64,000 bases of DNA from Imbroritus primus. Its GTDB lineage: Bacteria > Pseudomonadota > Gammaproteobacteria > Burkholderiales > Burkholderiaceae. The translations under genes were made by a program, and so were the position numbers. How positions within the stretch are numbered: position 1 is the stretch's first letter; every line of letters starts with the position of its first letter. The DNA lies in contig AKCV02000006.1 in NCBI GenBank assembly GCA_000272025.2, positions 1 to 64,000 of the forward strand. Reading direction: 5' to 3'. Shown piece by piece: positions 48,005 through 60,236 of the stretch. The notes under the pieces are model-generated. The model was given only the letters and a program-made list of their open reading frames with translations, was not told the DNA's origin and did no database searches.

Positions 48005-48343
48005 CTACCGGCGGCCGGATTCAGGCTTCGGCGGCGGTGGTGGCAGCGGTGGAGTGGCGCTGGTCGCGGGAGCAGGAGCAACGAACTGGACGAAGACTTC
48101 GCCCTCCTTGACCATGCCCAGCTCATGGCGCGCACGCTCTTCGATGGCGCCCGTGCCTTCCTTGAGATCGCGCACCTCGCCGGCCAGCTTGGCGTTGCGC
48201 GACTTCAGGGTCTGGTTCTTGGCATCCTGCTCGGTAACCTGGCGGTCGAGCTCCCAGACGCGCAGCCAGCCGCCCTTCCCCAGCCAGAGCGGAAACTGGA
48301 TGGCGATCAGCAGCACGAGCAGGATCAGGGAAATCAGGCGCAT
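48005..48343 (-). CDS. ftsB: Cell division protein FtsB
   Basis: Septal protein of 112 residues that links FtsQ and FtsL in the divisome. One membrane helix (residues ~4-20) is followed by a coiled coil ([20 protein letters not shown]) and a Pro-rich tail. The tail ([13 protein letters not shown]) is longer than in E. coli. I chose the ATG at 48343. Its position just downstream of eno matches the conserved eno-ftsB order. Confidence 0.92.
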   Translation of the reverse strand: MRLISLILLVLLIAIQFPLWLGKGGWLRVWELDRQVTEQDAKNQTLKSRNAKLAGEVRDLKEGTGAIEERARHELGMVKEGEVFVQFVAPAPATSATPPLPPPPPKPESGRR

Positions 48344-48437
48344 GTCAGCTCGTTCGACGATAGCGAGAAGCGAGAAGTGGCGAATGCCGCGCCACGGCCA
48401 TCCCGGCAGTGCTCGCCGGAGGGCCGCGCCGCGGCGC

Positions 48438-48460
48438 GTGCCGGAATCAGGCTCCGGCAC
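48438..48460. terminator. Small hairpin between eno and ftsB
   Basis: GTGCCGGA and TCCGGCAC form an 8-bp stem with a 7-nt loop just past the eno stop. There is no T-run, so termination would be partial at best. Confidence 0.35.
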
Positions 48461-48466
48461 ATGGCA

Positions 48467-49819
<1,353 letters not shown>

Positions 49820-49851
49820 TCATGCGGTCACGCGGATGTGGTCGCTCGGGC

Positions 49852-50142
49852 TCAGATGCCTTCGACCACGATCATGTTCATCTTGGCCGCGCCCTCGCGC
49901 GCGGCGCGGGCAGCCCGGTATTCTTCGCTGTCGTGGAACGACCGGGCCGCCTCGAATGAGGGAAACTCCAGTACCACGACCCGCGTCGGCTGCCATTCAC
50001 CTTCGACCGGCGCAACCTTGCCACCGCGCACCAGCACCTTCGCGCCATGCACCTCGAAGGCGCGGCTCGACAGCACCTTGTACTGCTCATACTGCTCGGG
50101 ATTGGTGACGTCGACGTAGGCTACGATGTATCCGGCTGGCAT
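49852..50142 (-). CDS. DUF1330 protein
   Basis: A 96-residue DUF1330-family protein with a dimeric alpha/beta-barrel fold (MPAGYIVAYVDVTNPEQYEQY, and VLEFPSFEAARSFHDSEEYRAA). The family's function is not established. It lies 26 bases after pyrG and upstream of eno, a place it often occupies in beta-proteobacteria. The kdsA gene usually found beside it is absent here. Confidence 0.9.
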   Translation of the reverse strand: MPAGYIVAYVDVTNPEQYEQYKVLSSRAFEVHGAKVLVRGGKVAPVEGEWQPTRVVVLEFPSFEAARSFHDSEEYRAARAAREGAAKMNMIVVEGI

Positions 50143-50168
50143 GGGGGTCTCCGCTTGTCTCAGGGTAA

Positions 50169-51851
<1,683 letters not shown>

Positions 51852-51910
51852 TTATACCTCAGCACCCCGCCCGACCACAGCCCCCATCGCCCTCTTCGGC
51901 CAGCTTTTTG

Positions 51911-51941
51911 CGGGGCATCCGGAAAAAAGCCGGATGCCCCG
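51911..51941. terminator. Strong hairpin between the Anbu-cluster hydrolase and pyrG
   Basis: CGGGGCATCCGG and CCGGATGCCCCG form a 12-bp stem with a 7-nt loop, two bases past the hydrolase stop. On the minus strand it should end the Anbu-cluster transcript before pyrG, although no T-run follows. Confidence 0.6.
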
Positions 51942-51943
51942 GG

Positions 51944-52801
51944 TCAGCGCCCGGAGAGCGGCAGCGTGGACCTGCCTTGGGATGGCCTACCGGCGCGTGC
52001 CGGGTAGGTGCGCATCTCGTCAATCAGTGCCAGGATCGCTTCCGCGGTATCCAGCGGGCGCTCCATCGGGAACAGGTGACCGCCCTCCAGATAGCGCAGC
52101 CGCGCGCCTACCAGCCGGCGTGTGGCGGCCAACCCGCACTGGCGCAGTTCGCGCGAGCGCGTCCCGGCCACGAAAGCGACGGGAAATGGCGTTCCCTCGG
52201 CGACACGCCGGCCCAGCCGGGTCGGCAAGGTCCGGTAGATGCGGTATTCGATGTCGCGCTGGAAACGCAATGTCCGTTCGGCGGCCCGGCCGGTCGGCTC
52301 GGTCGCATGGTGGGCGTAATCGCGCAGTACGTCGTCATCCCAGCGAGCGAAATTCGGCTTGGCCTTGAAGTGCTGCCATACGGCATCGGCGTTATCCCAG
52401 TGGGTACGGCGCGTCTTGGTACGGTACGCAGGCGACGGCCGCTCGTCCAGGCCCAGTGTCTGCGCCATGCGCAGCACCCGCGCACGCCATCCGGCGATGA
52501 TCGGCGAATCGAGCATCACCACGCCCTTGACCCGCTCGGGCGCGCGCAGCGCCGCCATCAGCGACAGGAAGCCACCCAGCGAATGCCCGGCCAGCCACAC
52601 CGGTTCGCGGTAACCCTCGGTAATCGCAGCCAGCAGCTCATCCACCAGATGCGGCCAGCCGCGCGTGACCGGATAACGGGGATCGTGCCCGAAACGGTCG
52701 ACGGCGCGGATTTCGAACTGCCCTTCGAGTGCTGCAAACAGTTTGCGATATGTGGCCACCGGAAACCCGTTGGCATGCGAGAAATGCAGGATGTCGCCCA
52801 T
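51944..52801 (-). CDS. Alpha/beta hydrolase of the Anbu cluster
   Basis: A 285-residue alpha/beta hydrolase. The nucleophile elbow is GHSLGGF, an oxyanion/lid segment lies near HFSHANGFPVATY, and the catalytic His is probably in LEGGHLFPMERP. It starts 12 bases after the Anbu stop on the same strand, so it is very likely co-transcribed with it. It could process the product of the cluster; no substrate can be named. Confidence 0.85.
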   Translation of the reverse strand: MGDILHFSHANGFPVATYRKLFAALEGQFEIRAVDRFGHDPRYPVTRGWPHLVDELLAAITEGYREPVWLAGHSLGGFLSLMAALRAPERVKGVVMLDSPIIAGWRARVLRMAQTLGLDERPSPAYRTKTRRTHWDNADAVWQHFKAKPNFARWDDDVLRDYAHHATEPTGRAAERTLRFQRDIEYRIYRTLPTRLGRRVAEGTPFPVAFVAGTRSRELRQCGLAATRRLVGARLRYLEGGHLFPMERPLDTAEAILALIDEMRTYPARAGRPSQGRSTLPLSGR

Positions 52802-52813
52802 GGCGCCGATCGT

Positions 52814-53632
52814 TCAGTTGCCCTTGCCGGTACCGGTCGGCTTGACCGCATACAGCGGCACGCTGCCATGCGTCCCGCCGCTCATGCGCAGCGGATGCTC
52901 GGCGGAGACGGAGGCATCCCATACCGGATCCCGCACCTCGTCGAACACCTGTCGCAAGCGCTGGCCCCAGGCCTTGCGGATCATCTTGAAGTAGGCATTG
53001 TTTTCGTCGACGGTAACGAAGCGCGACACGGCCAGTTCGTCAACGCCATAGACCAGCAGGTCGAGCGGCAGCCCCACCGACACATTCGACTTGAGCGTGG
53101 AGTCCATCGAGATCAGCGCGCACTTGGCGGCCTCGTCGAGCGGCATCTGCGGCGTCAGCACGCGGTCCAGAATGGGCTTGCCGTATTTGGCCTCGCCAAT
53201 CTGGAAATAGCAGTTCTCCTGCGTGGCTTCGATGAAGTTGCCCGCAGAATACATCTGGAACAGCCGCGGGCGCTCGCCCTTGATCTGGCCGCCGAAGATC
53301 ATGCTGATATTGAAGTCGATGCCGAAACCTTTCAGCGATTCGGCATCGCGCCGGTGCACCGCGCGGATGGCGTCGCCAACAAGCGTGGCGGCCTCGAACA
53401 TGTCGCGGGCCTCCCACAGCGAACGCTGCTCGCGGCCTTCCATCAGGTACTGGCGGACCGACTGGCTGATGGCCAGGTTACCGGCAGTCAGCAGCACCAT
53501 GACGCGGTCGCCGGCCTGCTCGAACACGGTCATCTTGCGGAAGGTCGAGATCGCGTCGACCCCGGCATTGGTTCGGGAGTCGGAGAGAAACACGAGCCCG
53601 TCATCGAGGCACATGGCAACACAGTAAGTCAT
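52814..53632 (-). CDS. Anbu, proteasome-like N-terminal-nucleophile peptidase
   Basis: A 272-residue protein of the Anbu family, the ancestral-type relatives of proteasome beta subunits. It starts MTYCVAMCLDDGLVFLSDSR. Removal of Met exposes Thr1 as the predicted nucleophile, with Asp and Lys of the Ntn-hydrolase site in SDSRTNAGVD and STFRKM. Anbu proteins form ring or helical assemblies, and their substrates are not known. I chose 53632 because only this start exposes the Thr. It lies downstream of the transglutaminase-like, alpha-E and ATP-grasp genes, the usual Anbu company. Confidence 0.93.
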   Translation of the reverse strand: MTYCVAMCLDDGLVFLSDSRTNAGVDAISTFRKMTVFEQAGDRVMVLLTAGNLAISQSVRQYLMEGREQRSLWEARDMFEAATLVGDAIRAVHRRDAESLKGFGIDFNISMIFGGQIKGERPRLFQMYSAGNFIEATQENCYFQIGEAKYGKPILDRVLTPQMPLDEAAKCALISMDSTLKSNVSVGLPLDLLVYGVDELAVSRFVTVDENNAYFKMIRKAWGQRLRQVFDEVRDPVWDASVSAEHPLRMSGGTHGSVPLYAVKPTGTGKGN

Positions 53633-53837
53633 GGAAATCGCAATCGTGGGCAGTTGGTTGGACAGGATCGGCACCGGGCGCCGGGTGCATTGCTTGTGAT
53701 GCAATGTCCGTTCCAGCCTGGCGGGCACCTGTACGCGACACCTATTTTGGCATTCTAGCGCGGCTGGCGGCAGATGCTTTAGACGCGGGGCTCAAATCAT
53801 GGCGATGGATGCAAACAATGGTGTCAGGCCGCGCAGG

Positions 53838-54656
53838 CTACCCGGCATCCGTGACGTCGATGCGGATCGACACCTCCATCGATTCGGCCCCGCCGCCCTG
53901 CCGCACGCCACGGATAGGCGCGGCCGACTGGTAATCGCGGCCGACCGCCAGGCGGACATGGCGCTCATCGGTGGGGCAGGCGTGCGTGACATCGAGACTG
54001 GTCCAGGTGTGCTGCGCGGTATCCAGGCAAATGTCGGCCCACGCATGACTTGCCAGATTGGGGGCATCCACCGCGTGGAAGTAGCCGCTGACGTAGCGTG
54101 CCGGAATGCCGAAGGCCCGGCAACAGGCGACCATGACCTGCGCCTGGTCCTGGCACACGCCCATGCCCAGCGCAAAGGCTTCCGCCGCCGTCGTGCCGAC
54201 ATCCGTGGTGTTCGAAACGTACTGCACACGGTCTGCAATAGCTTCCACCAGGCTTTGCAATGCCGCCGGCGTCACGCCGCCCGCCAGATAGGGAGCCGCG
54301 AATGCCACCATGTCCGGCGGCGCCTGCGTCAGCGGCGTGCCCGAGGCGAAATACAGCGGCGAAACGCGGTACTGCCCCGCCAGCGGCGCATCGTTGAAGA
54401 TGGCACTGCCCGACCGGACCTCGACAATGCCGCTGGCCTCGATCGCCATCCGCGTGGTGGGGCGCGAAAGGGAAAAGGTCTGCACCAGATTGCCGAACGC
54501 ATCCACCGTCTCGTGCAGCGTGCCCGGCACGCGCACCTGCCACGCCTCGACCTGCTGCAGTGGGCCGGATTGCGGCGTCAGCCGCAGCTCGTGCACGCTG
54601 TGGTGCACCGGCTCGGCATAGCGGTACTCGGTTTTATGGTGGATACGGTACTTCAC
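53838..54656 (-). CDS. Transglutaminase-like cysteine peptidase-fold protein
   Basis: A 272-residue transglutaminase-like protein. The catalytic triad is visible as Cys in MGVCQDQAQVM, His in ASHAWADI and Asp in SLDVTHA. An N-terminal beta-domain (MKYRIHHKTEYRYAEPV) precedes it, as in the subgroup tied to Anbu clusters. Members may act as peptidases or amide-forming enzymes. The start is GTG at 54656 with AGGA upstream. It lies 205 bases before anbu and 120 bases after the alpha-E gene. Confidence 0.92.
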   Translation of the reverse strand: MKYRIHHKTEYRYAEPVHHSVHELRLTPQSGPLQQVEAWQVRVPGTLHETVDAFGNLVQTFSLSRPTTRMAIEASGIVEVRSGSAIFNDAPLAGQYRVSPLYFASGTPLTQAPPDMVAFAAPYLAGGVTPAALQSLVEAIADRVQYVSNTTDVGTTAAEAFALGMGVCQDQAQVMVACCRAFGIPARYVSGYFHAVDAPNLASHAWADICLDTAQHTWTSLDVTHACPTDERHVRLAVGRDYQSAAPIRGVRQGGGAESMEVSIRIDVTDAG

Positions 54657-54776
54657 GGCAATGCGATCCTGTCAGGGCCCCATATTGTGACTGAATGAAG
54701 TGACACCACACCGGTTTCCGGTTCCCCGCCCATTCTGGCAGCCTCTTGGCCGACCTTCGCCACTTCCAGGCTAACC

Positions 54777-55757
54777 TCAGCTGAACGCCAGCGGCACGAG
54801 AAAATCCTCGCTGATGCCGTTGCCCAGCGTCCCGATGCGCTCGAGAAAATCGGTCAGGTAGGCATGCATGCCCACGCCGAAAATGTCGTCGATACGTGCA
54901 AAGCGCAGGTCGGCATGCAGCTTGCCGGCCTGCCGCAACGTTTCGCCCGACTGCGCGTTGGCGACCAGTTGCAGGATACCAACGACCTCTTCCATGCTCG
55001 CCGCCAGCGAGCGCGGCATGTCCGCGCGCAGGATCAACAGTTCGGCCACGCGGCGCGGCGTGACAACATCGCGATATACCTTGCGATACACCTCGAAGCC
55101 AGAGACCGAGCGCAATACCGCGACCCACTGGTAGAAATCAGCTTGCCGGTCCTGCGCCTCAGCTGGCGCCTCGGCCTGCGACAGCGCTCGCAGCGGCGTG
55201 CTGGCGGAGCGGAATTTCACATCCAGGATCCGCGCCGTGTTGTCGGCGCGCTCCAGGAAGGTGCCAAGGCGCATGAAGTGGAACGCTTCGTCCTTGAGCA
55301 TGGTGCCGAACTGGACGCCGCGCGACAGGTGGGACCGGAATTTGACCCATTCGAAGAACTGCGACGGATCGTCGCGCAGGATATTGCCCGAGATCAGTTT
55401 CTGTACCTCGAGCCATGTTGTGTTGATGGTCTCCCACACTTCCGTCGTCAGCGAACCACGCACCGCCCGCGCATTTTCGCGTGCCGAGCGCAGGCAGCTC
55501 ATGATGGACGACGGATTGGTCATGTCGCGCACCATGAAATCGATCACATCGTCGCGCGACAGCAGCCCGTATTTCTCGTCGTATACCTGGGTCAGCTCGC
55601 TGATGTCGAGCATCGCCCACCAGCCCTGCTCGGCTTCATCCACGGCCTGCGGCAGCAGCGAGGTCTGGTAGTTAACATCGAGCATGCGCGCGGTGTTCTC
55701 CGCACGTTCGGTATAGCGCGCCATCCAGAACAGATGGTCAGCCGTGCGGCTCAGCAT
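54777..55757 (-). CDS. Alpha-E domain protein
   Basis: A 326-residue all-helical alpha-E family protein. It has conserved MLSRTADHLFWMARYTERAENTARML at the N-terminus and regular charged helices such as RLGTFLERADNTARILD. The biochemical role is not known; comparative genomics ties it to circularly permuted ATP-grasp enzymes and transglutaminases. I chose 55757 because GGGAG lies nine bases upstream. A longer start would overlap the ATP-grasp stop. Confidence 0.92.
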   Translation of the reverse strand: MLSRTADHLFWMARYTERAENTARMLDVNYQTSLLPQAVDEAEQGWWAMLDISELTQVYDEKYGLLSRDDVIDFMVRDMTNPSSIMSCLRSARENARAVRGSLTTEVWETINTTWLEVQKLISGNILRDDPSQFFEWVKFRSHLSRGVQFGTMLKDEAFHFMRLGTFLERADNTARILDVKFRSASTPLRALSQAEAPAEAQDRQADFYQWVAVLRSVSGFEVYRKVYRDVVTPRRVAELLILRADMPRSLAASMEEVVGILQLVANAQSGETLRQAGKLHADLRFARIDDIFGVGMHAYLTDFLERIGTLGNGISEDFLVPLAFS

Positions 55758-55803
55758 GATGCGGTCTCCCGGAGCGTCGTGGGCATAAGTGCGCGCAACA
55801 ATG

Positions 55804-57264
55804 TCATTCAAGCACCCATGTATCCTTGGTGCCGCCGCCCTGCGAGGAATTCACCACCAGCGAACCCTCGCGCAGGGCCACGCGCGTCAGCCCGCCTGGC
55901 ACCATGCGCACTTCCTTGCCGGACAGCACGAACGGCCGCAGGTCGATATGGCGCGGCGCGATGCCAGCGTCGACATAGGTTGGACAGGTCGACAACGCAA
56001 GCGTCGGCTGCGCAATGTACTGATGGGGACGACTCTTGACGACCTCGCGGAAGGTCTCGATCTCGGCCTGCGTGGCCGCCGGGCCTACGAGCATGCCGTA
56101 GCCGCCCGCGCCGTGCGTTTCCTTCACCACCAGCTCATGCATGTGGTCGAGCACGTAGGCCAGGTCATCCGGCTTGCGGCACATATAGGTCGGCACGTTG
56201 TTGAGGAGCGCCTCTTCGCCGAGATAGAAGCGGATCATGTCCGGGACGTAGGGATAGATCGACTTGTCGTCCGCCACGCCAGTGCCGATGGCGTTGGCGA
56301 TGGCCACGTTGCCGGCGCGGTAGACCGACATCAGCCCGGCCGCGCCTAGCGCCGAATCGGGCCGGAACACCAGTGGATCAAGAAAATCGTCATCGACCCG
56401 CCGATAGATCACGTCGATACGCTGTGGACCTTGCGTGGTACGCATGTAGAGCCGCTGGTCCTGCACGAACAGGTCATGCCCCTCGACCAGCTCGACGCCC
56501 ATCTGCTGCGCCAGGAAGGCATGCTCGAAGTACGCCGAGTTGTACATGCCCGGGGTCAGCACCACCACGGTGGGATCGTTGATCGACGATGGCGCGACGC
56601 TGCGCAGCATGTCCAGTAGCAAGTCGGGATAATGCGCCACCGGCGCGACGCGGTTGCGCGCAAACAGGTCGGGAAACAGCCGCATCATCATCTTGCGGTT
56701 TTCCAGCATGTACGATACGCCAGACGGCACGCGGAGGTTGTCCTCCAGCACGTAGAACTCGCCCTCGCCAGCGCGCACCACATCGATGCCGGCGACATGC
56801 GCATAGATGTCGCGCGGCACCGCCACGCCGAGCATTTCCGGCCGGTACTGGGCATTGTTGTAGATCTGGTCGGGCGGGATCACCCCGGCGCGCACGATGT
56901 TCTGGTCGTGGTAGATATCGTGCAGGAACATGTTGAGCGCGCGCACGCGCTGGCGCAGGCCCCGTTCCAGCAACGCCCACTCGTGGGCCGGAAAGATGCG
57001 CGGAATCGCATCGAACGGAATGGTCCGCTCGGTACCGCCACCGGCATCGCCATAGACTGCGAAGGTGATGCCAACCCGCTGGAAGATCAGTTCGGCCTCC
57101 GCGCGCTTGTCTTCCATGGCCTCGGGCGTCTGCCGCCCCAGCCAGTCCGCAAAGCGCTGGTAGTGCTGCCGTACGGTTCCCGCTGGCAACGCCGTTCCCG
57201 GCTGAAAGCGCGTCGATTGCCCTTCCTGCCAGTCGACCATTTCGTCGTAACTCCGCACTTGCAT
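55804..57264 (-). CDS. Circularly permuted ATP-grasp protein
   Basis: A 486-residue circularly permuted ATP-grasp enzyme, predicted to make amide or peptide bonds with ATP. Conserved segments include YNNAQYRPEMLGVAVP, VLEDNLRVPSGVSYMLENR, HDLFVQDQRLYMRT and VVKETHGAGGYGMLVG (nucleotide-binding). The end GGGTKDTWVLE is typical. The ATG at 57264 has a very good GGGAG ribosome site. It is the first gene of the cluster with alpha-E, transglutaminase-like and Anbu genes. Confidence 0.93.
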   Translation of the reverse strand: MQVRSYDEMVDWQEGQSTRFQPGTALPAGTVRQHYQRFADWLGRQTPEAMEDKRAEAELIFQRVGITFAVYGDAGGGTERTIPFDAIPRIFPAHEWALLERGLRQRVRALNMFLHDIYHDQNIVRAGVIPPDQIYNNAQYRPEMLGVAVPRDIYAHVAGIDVVRAGEGEFYVLEDNLRVPSGVSYMLENRKMMMRLFPDLFARNRVAPVAHYPDLLLDMLRSVAPSSINDPTVVVLTPGMYNSAYFEHAFLAQQMGVELVEGHDLFVQDQRLYMRTTQGPQRIDVIYRRVDDDFLDPLVFRPDSALGAAGLMSVYRAGNVAIANAIGTGVADDKSIYPYVPDMIRFYLGEEALLNNVPTYMCRKPDDLAYVLDHMHELVVKETHGAGGYGMLVGPAATQAEIETFREVVKSRPHQYIAQPTLALSTCPTYVDAGIAPRHIDLRPFVLSGKEVRMVPGGLTRVALREGSLVVNSSQGGGTKDTWVLE

Positions 57265-57465
57265 GGAATCTCCCGAACTGTCATTTCCCCGGCCGCTGGG
57301 TATGCGACAGGTATAACGCGTCGCACGGGGCGCGTCAACGCATGCGCCCGATGCCATCCCCCGTGGTCCGGACGCCATCAACCGCCGCCCCGGCGTGCTC
57401 CGGGCCTCATGCCAAGTCTGACGCCACACATCCCCACACCCACCTGTTCCCCGCCATGACATCGG

Positions 57466-59889
57466 TCAGCGCACATGCCAGTATCGCGGCGCGATGTCAC
57501 GCCAGGCGCTGACCTCCAGGAGCGGGCCGGCGCTGTCCACCATGACCGCACCGGCACGATCCGTACGCAGGCGCTGCACCCCGTACGCACCGTAGCGCGC
57601 CCACACGTCGGCGCGCGGGTGCCCATAGCGATTGCGGTAACCCATCTGGAAAATTGCCAGGGATGGAGCCACAGCCTCCAGGAAGCGACTACCGGATGAA
57701 GTACCGCTGCCATGATGCGGAACTAGCAAGATATCTGCCAGCAAATGCCCGGGTATCGACCGGCCAATGATCTGCAGTTCTTCCGCAAGGCCGATATCGC
57801 CCGTGAGCAGTGCTGCATGACGGATGTTGGCGACGCGCAGCACGCAACTGCGCGCATTGCTCGCCAGGGTTTCCCGCTGCCCGTCGCCGGGTGCCGGATG
57901 CAGGATCTCGAAGCGCACGCCATCCCATTCCCAATGCTGTCCCGCAGCGCATACCGTGGTTGCGGTCCCCTGCTGCGTTGCCGTTTGCCACAGCATATGT
58001 CCGGCCGGCAGCGCGGCCTGCAGATGGGATACACGCACAGCGTCGAGCACGGCGGGCGCACCGCCGACATGATCGCTGTCTTCATGGCTGATCACCAGCC
58101 GGTCCAGATGCGCGGCACCCAGGCCGCGCAGGTACGGTGCAATGACACGTTCGCCCGCGCTGCTTGCCCCGTAGGCCGGCCCGGCGTCGTACAGCAACCG
58201 GTGCTGCGCAGTCTCGACCAGGACCGCCGTACCCTGCCCCACATCGAGCGCAGTGATGCGCCACTCGCCATGCGCGGGACGCGGCGCGCGCACCAGGCAC
58301 AAGGGCAACAGCAGGACACACGCATGGACCCGCAGCGGCCAACTGGCGACGCCGCCGGGTACCAGCCACAGCGTGACGCCCGCCATACCCGCAAGTACCG
58401 CCCATGCCGGTGGCGCGGCCGCCTGCCAGACGGCCCATGACTGCGCCCCGAGCCACGCCAGGATGACCACCAGCCACGCAAACATCGTGTGTGCCGCGGC
58501 CAGCAAGAGCGTCGCCACCGGCTCCGGCAGCGCGGCTCCCAGCAGCGCCAGTGGCGTGACGATAAAACTGACGACTGGAATCGCGACAGCATTGGCCAGC
58601 GGAGACACGACCGATACCTGCTGAAACAGTAGCAAGGTAAGCGGCACGAGTCCGACCGTCAGCACCCACTGCAGGCGCGCTGCCGCAGCCACGCCCGTCC
58701 AGCGCCGCGGCATGCGGGCGCCCCACGCCGGTGCATACTGCACGGGATGCATCAGGAAAATCAGCGCCACCGCACCGAAGGACAGCCAGAACCCCGCCGC
58801 GCACACGGCCCATGGATCGGCCAATACCACCAGCACTGCCGCCCAGCCCAGCACGTGGCCGCGATGGCTGCCCCGCCCGGCAAGAAAACCGAGCCCCACC
58901 ACCGTGAGCATGATCAATGTGCGCTGCGCCGGCACCTGCATGCCTGCCAGCAGGCAATACAGCGCCGCCGCCACAATCCCGGCGACGATGCCTGCGGAAC
59001 GCGCCGGCCAGCGCAATGGCAGTGGCCGGTGCAACCAGCGTCCCAGGCCAAACGAGTAACGCCACAACCATGCCACCACCACACCGAACAGGCTGGCGAT
59101 CATGGTGATGTGGAGGCCGGAAATGCTGATCAGGTGACCAATGCCTGTCCGGTTAAACATGTTCCAGTCCGCCGCATCGATCCCCCTCTGGTCGCCGACC
59201 ACCAGCGCTACCAGTACGCCCGCATACGGTGCCTCCGCCGGCATGCTCGCCAGCACGTGCCGGCGTACTGCATCGCGCCAGCGTTCGATGCGCCACCCAA
59301 CGCGCATGCCGGCCTCCGACAAGCGCCGGTTGTCCGGCCCGGCACGCACATAGCCCGTCGCGCGCACACCCTGTTCCAGCAGCCAGTATTCGTAGTCGAA
59401 GGTATGCGGATTGGCGCTGCCGACCGGTTGACGCAGGCGCACGCGCAACTGCCATCGGTCGCCCGGCACGAGCGGTGCGAGCATGGTTGAGGCCGCTGCA
59501 TCGGGCGCGTCATATCGCGTCAACGCCAGCCTCTGCGGTACGACGCCAGGCGGCGTGCTGGCCAGCACATCGAACTGGAAACGTACGCCGCGCTCGAACG
59601 GCGTGGGCAATGAGGCCACGGCGCCCTGTACGATGACATCCCGCCCTTCCCATCCCGGATCGAGCCTGTCAGCCAGCCGGATATCCGCGCGCAGTGCGGC
59701 CCAGGCCTGTCCGCCCAGAAATGCGCAACATGTCCACGCGACAATCGTCACCGGACGATAACGCCGGCGACAAAGCCAGGCGGTCATGCCGCAAGCGGCG
59801 CACAACGCAGTGGGCCAGACCAGCGATAACGCCTGCTGTTGCTGCAACCACCAGTTTCCTGCGATAAAGGCCGCCAACAGTCCGCGCAT
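57466..59889 (-). CDS. comEC: DNA internalization protein ComEC/Rec2
   Basis: Inner-membrane DNA uptake channel of 807 residues. An N-terminal soluble OB-like domain (DUF4131) is followed by the Competence membrane domain with ~10 helices (GIGHLISISGLHITMIASLFG). A C-terminal metallo-beta-lactamase-like nuclease domain follows (SHEDSDHVGG, LLTGDIGLAEELQI, VPHHGSGTSS). I chose the ATG at 59889 with CAGGAG upstream. Other competence genes are not in the window. Confidence 0.95.
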   Translation of the reverse strand: MRGLLAAFIAGNWWLQQQQALSLVWPTALCAACGMTAWLCRRRYRPVTIVAWTCCAFLGGQAWAALRADIRLADRLDPGWEGRDVIVQGAVASLPTPFERGVRFQFDVLASTPPGVVPQRLALTRYDAPDAAASTMLAPLVPGDRWQLRVRLRQPVGSANPHTFDYEYWLLEQGVRATGYVRAGPDNRRLSEAGMRVGWRIERWRDAVRRHVLASMPAEAPYAGVLVALVVGDQRGIDAADWNMFNRTGIGHLISISGLHITMIASLFGVVVAWLWRYSFGLGRWLHRPLPLRWPARSAGIVAGIVAAALYCLLAGMQVPAQRTLIMLTVVGLGFLAGRGSHRGHVLGWAAVLVVLADPWAVCAAGFWLSFGAVALIFLMHPVQYAPAWGARMPRRWTGVAAAARLQWVLTVGLVPLTLLLFQQVSVVSPLANAVAIPVVSFIVTPLALLGAALPEPVATLLLAAAHTMFAWLVVILAWLGAQSWAVWQAAAPPAWAVLAGMAGVTLWLVPGGVASWPLRVHACVLLLPLCLVRAPRPAHGEWRITALDVGQGTAVLVETAQHRLLYDAGPAYGASSAGERVIAPYLRGLGAAHLDRLVISHEDSDHVGGAPAVLDAVRVSHLQAALPAGHMLWQTATQQGTATTVCAAGQHWEWDGVRFEILHPAPGDGQRETLASNARSCVLRVANIRHAALLTGDIGLAEELQIIGRSIPGHLLADILLVPHHGSGTSSGSRFLEAVAPSLAIFQMGYRNRYGHPRADVWARYGAYGVQRLRTDRAGAVMVDSAGPLLEVSAWRDIAPRYWHVR

Positions 59890-60236
59890 CGAAAGTTGCT
59901 CCTGAGCATGATCGTCAACGCATTTGCACCGCGTGACATCGCGGGACGCCCCGCCCTCGCGGCCGATTTGCCATGCAGGCACGTCGACTCGCTCGCGCAG
60001 CCGATCCGTGCACATTCAATCGCCTCTCATCCCGAATGTGCAGAAATGCTTTCGCGCTTCTTTACCTCATCACGGATCCCTTTCTTCCAGAAACAGTAAG
60101 TGACGATTTACTGTCATATTTGTGATATAAAAATCACTCCAGGCCGGCACGCATCCGAAGGAATTCATCGAGCCGGCATCTGGCGCTTCTGTTTTTCGAT
60201 AAATCTTTTAATAAATAAATAAATGGGGGATGGGTA
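59890..60236. other. Divergent upstream region of comEC and the beta-propeller gene
   Basis: About 350 bases, AT-rich from 60090. It holds two small dyads (ACAGTAA/TTACTGT at 60093-60114, and GTGAT/ATCAC at 60122-60137) around a TATAAA-like -10, probably promoter and operator of the plus-strand gene. A short run of TAAA units (60212-60223) lies just before its ribosome site. Confidence 0.45.
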
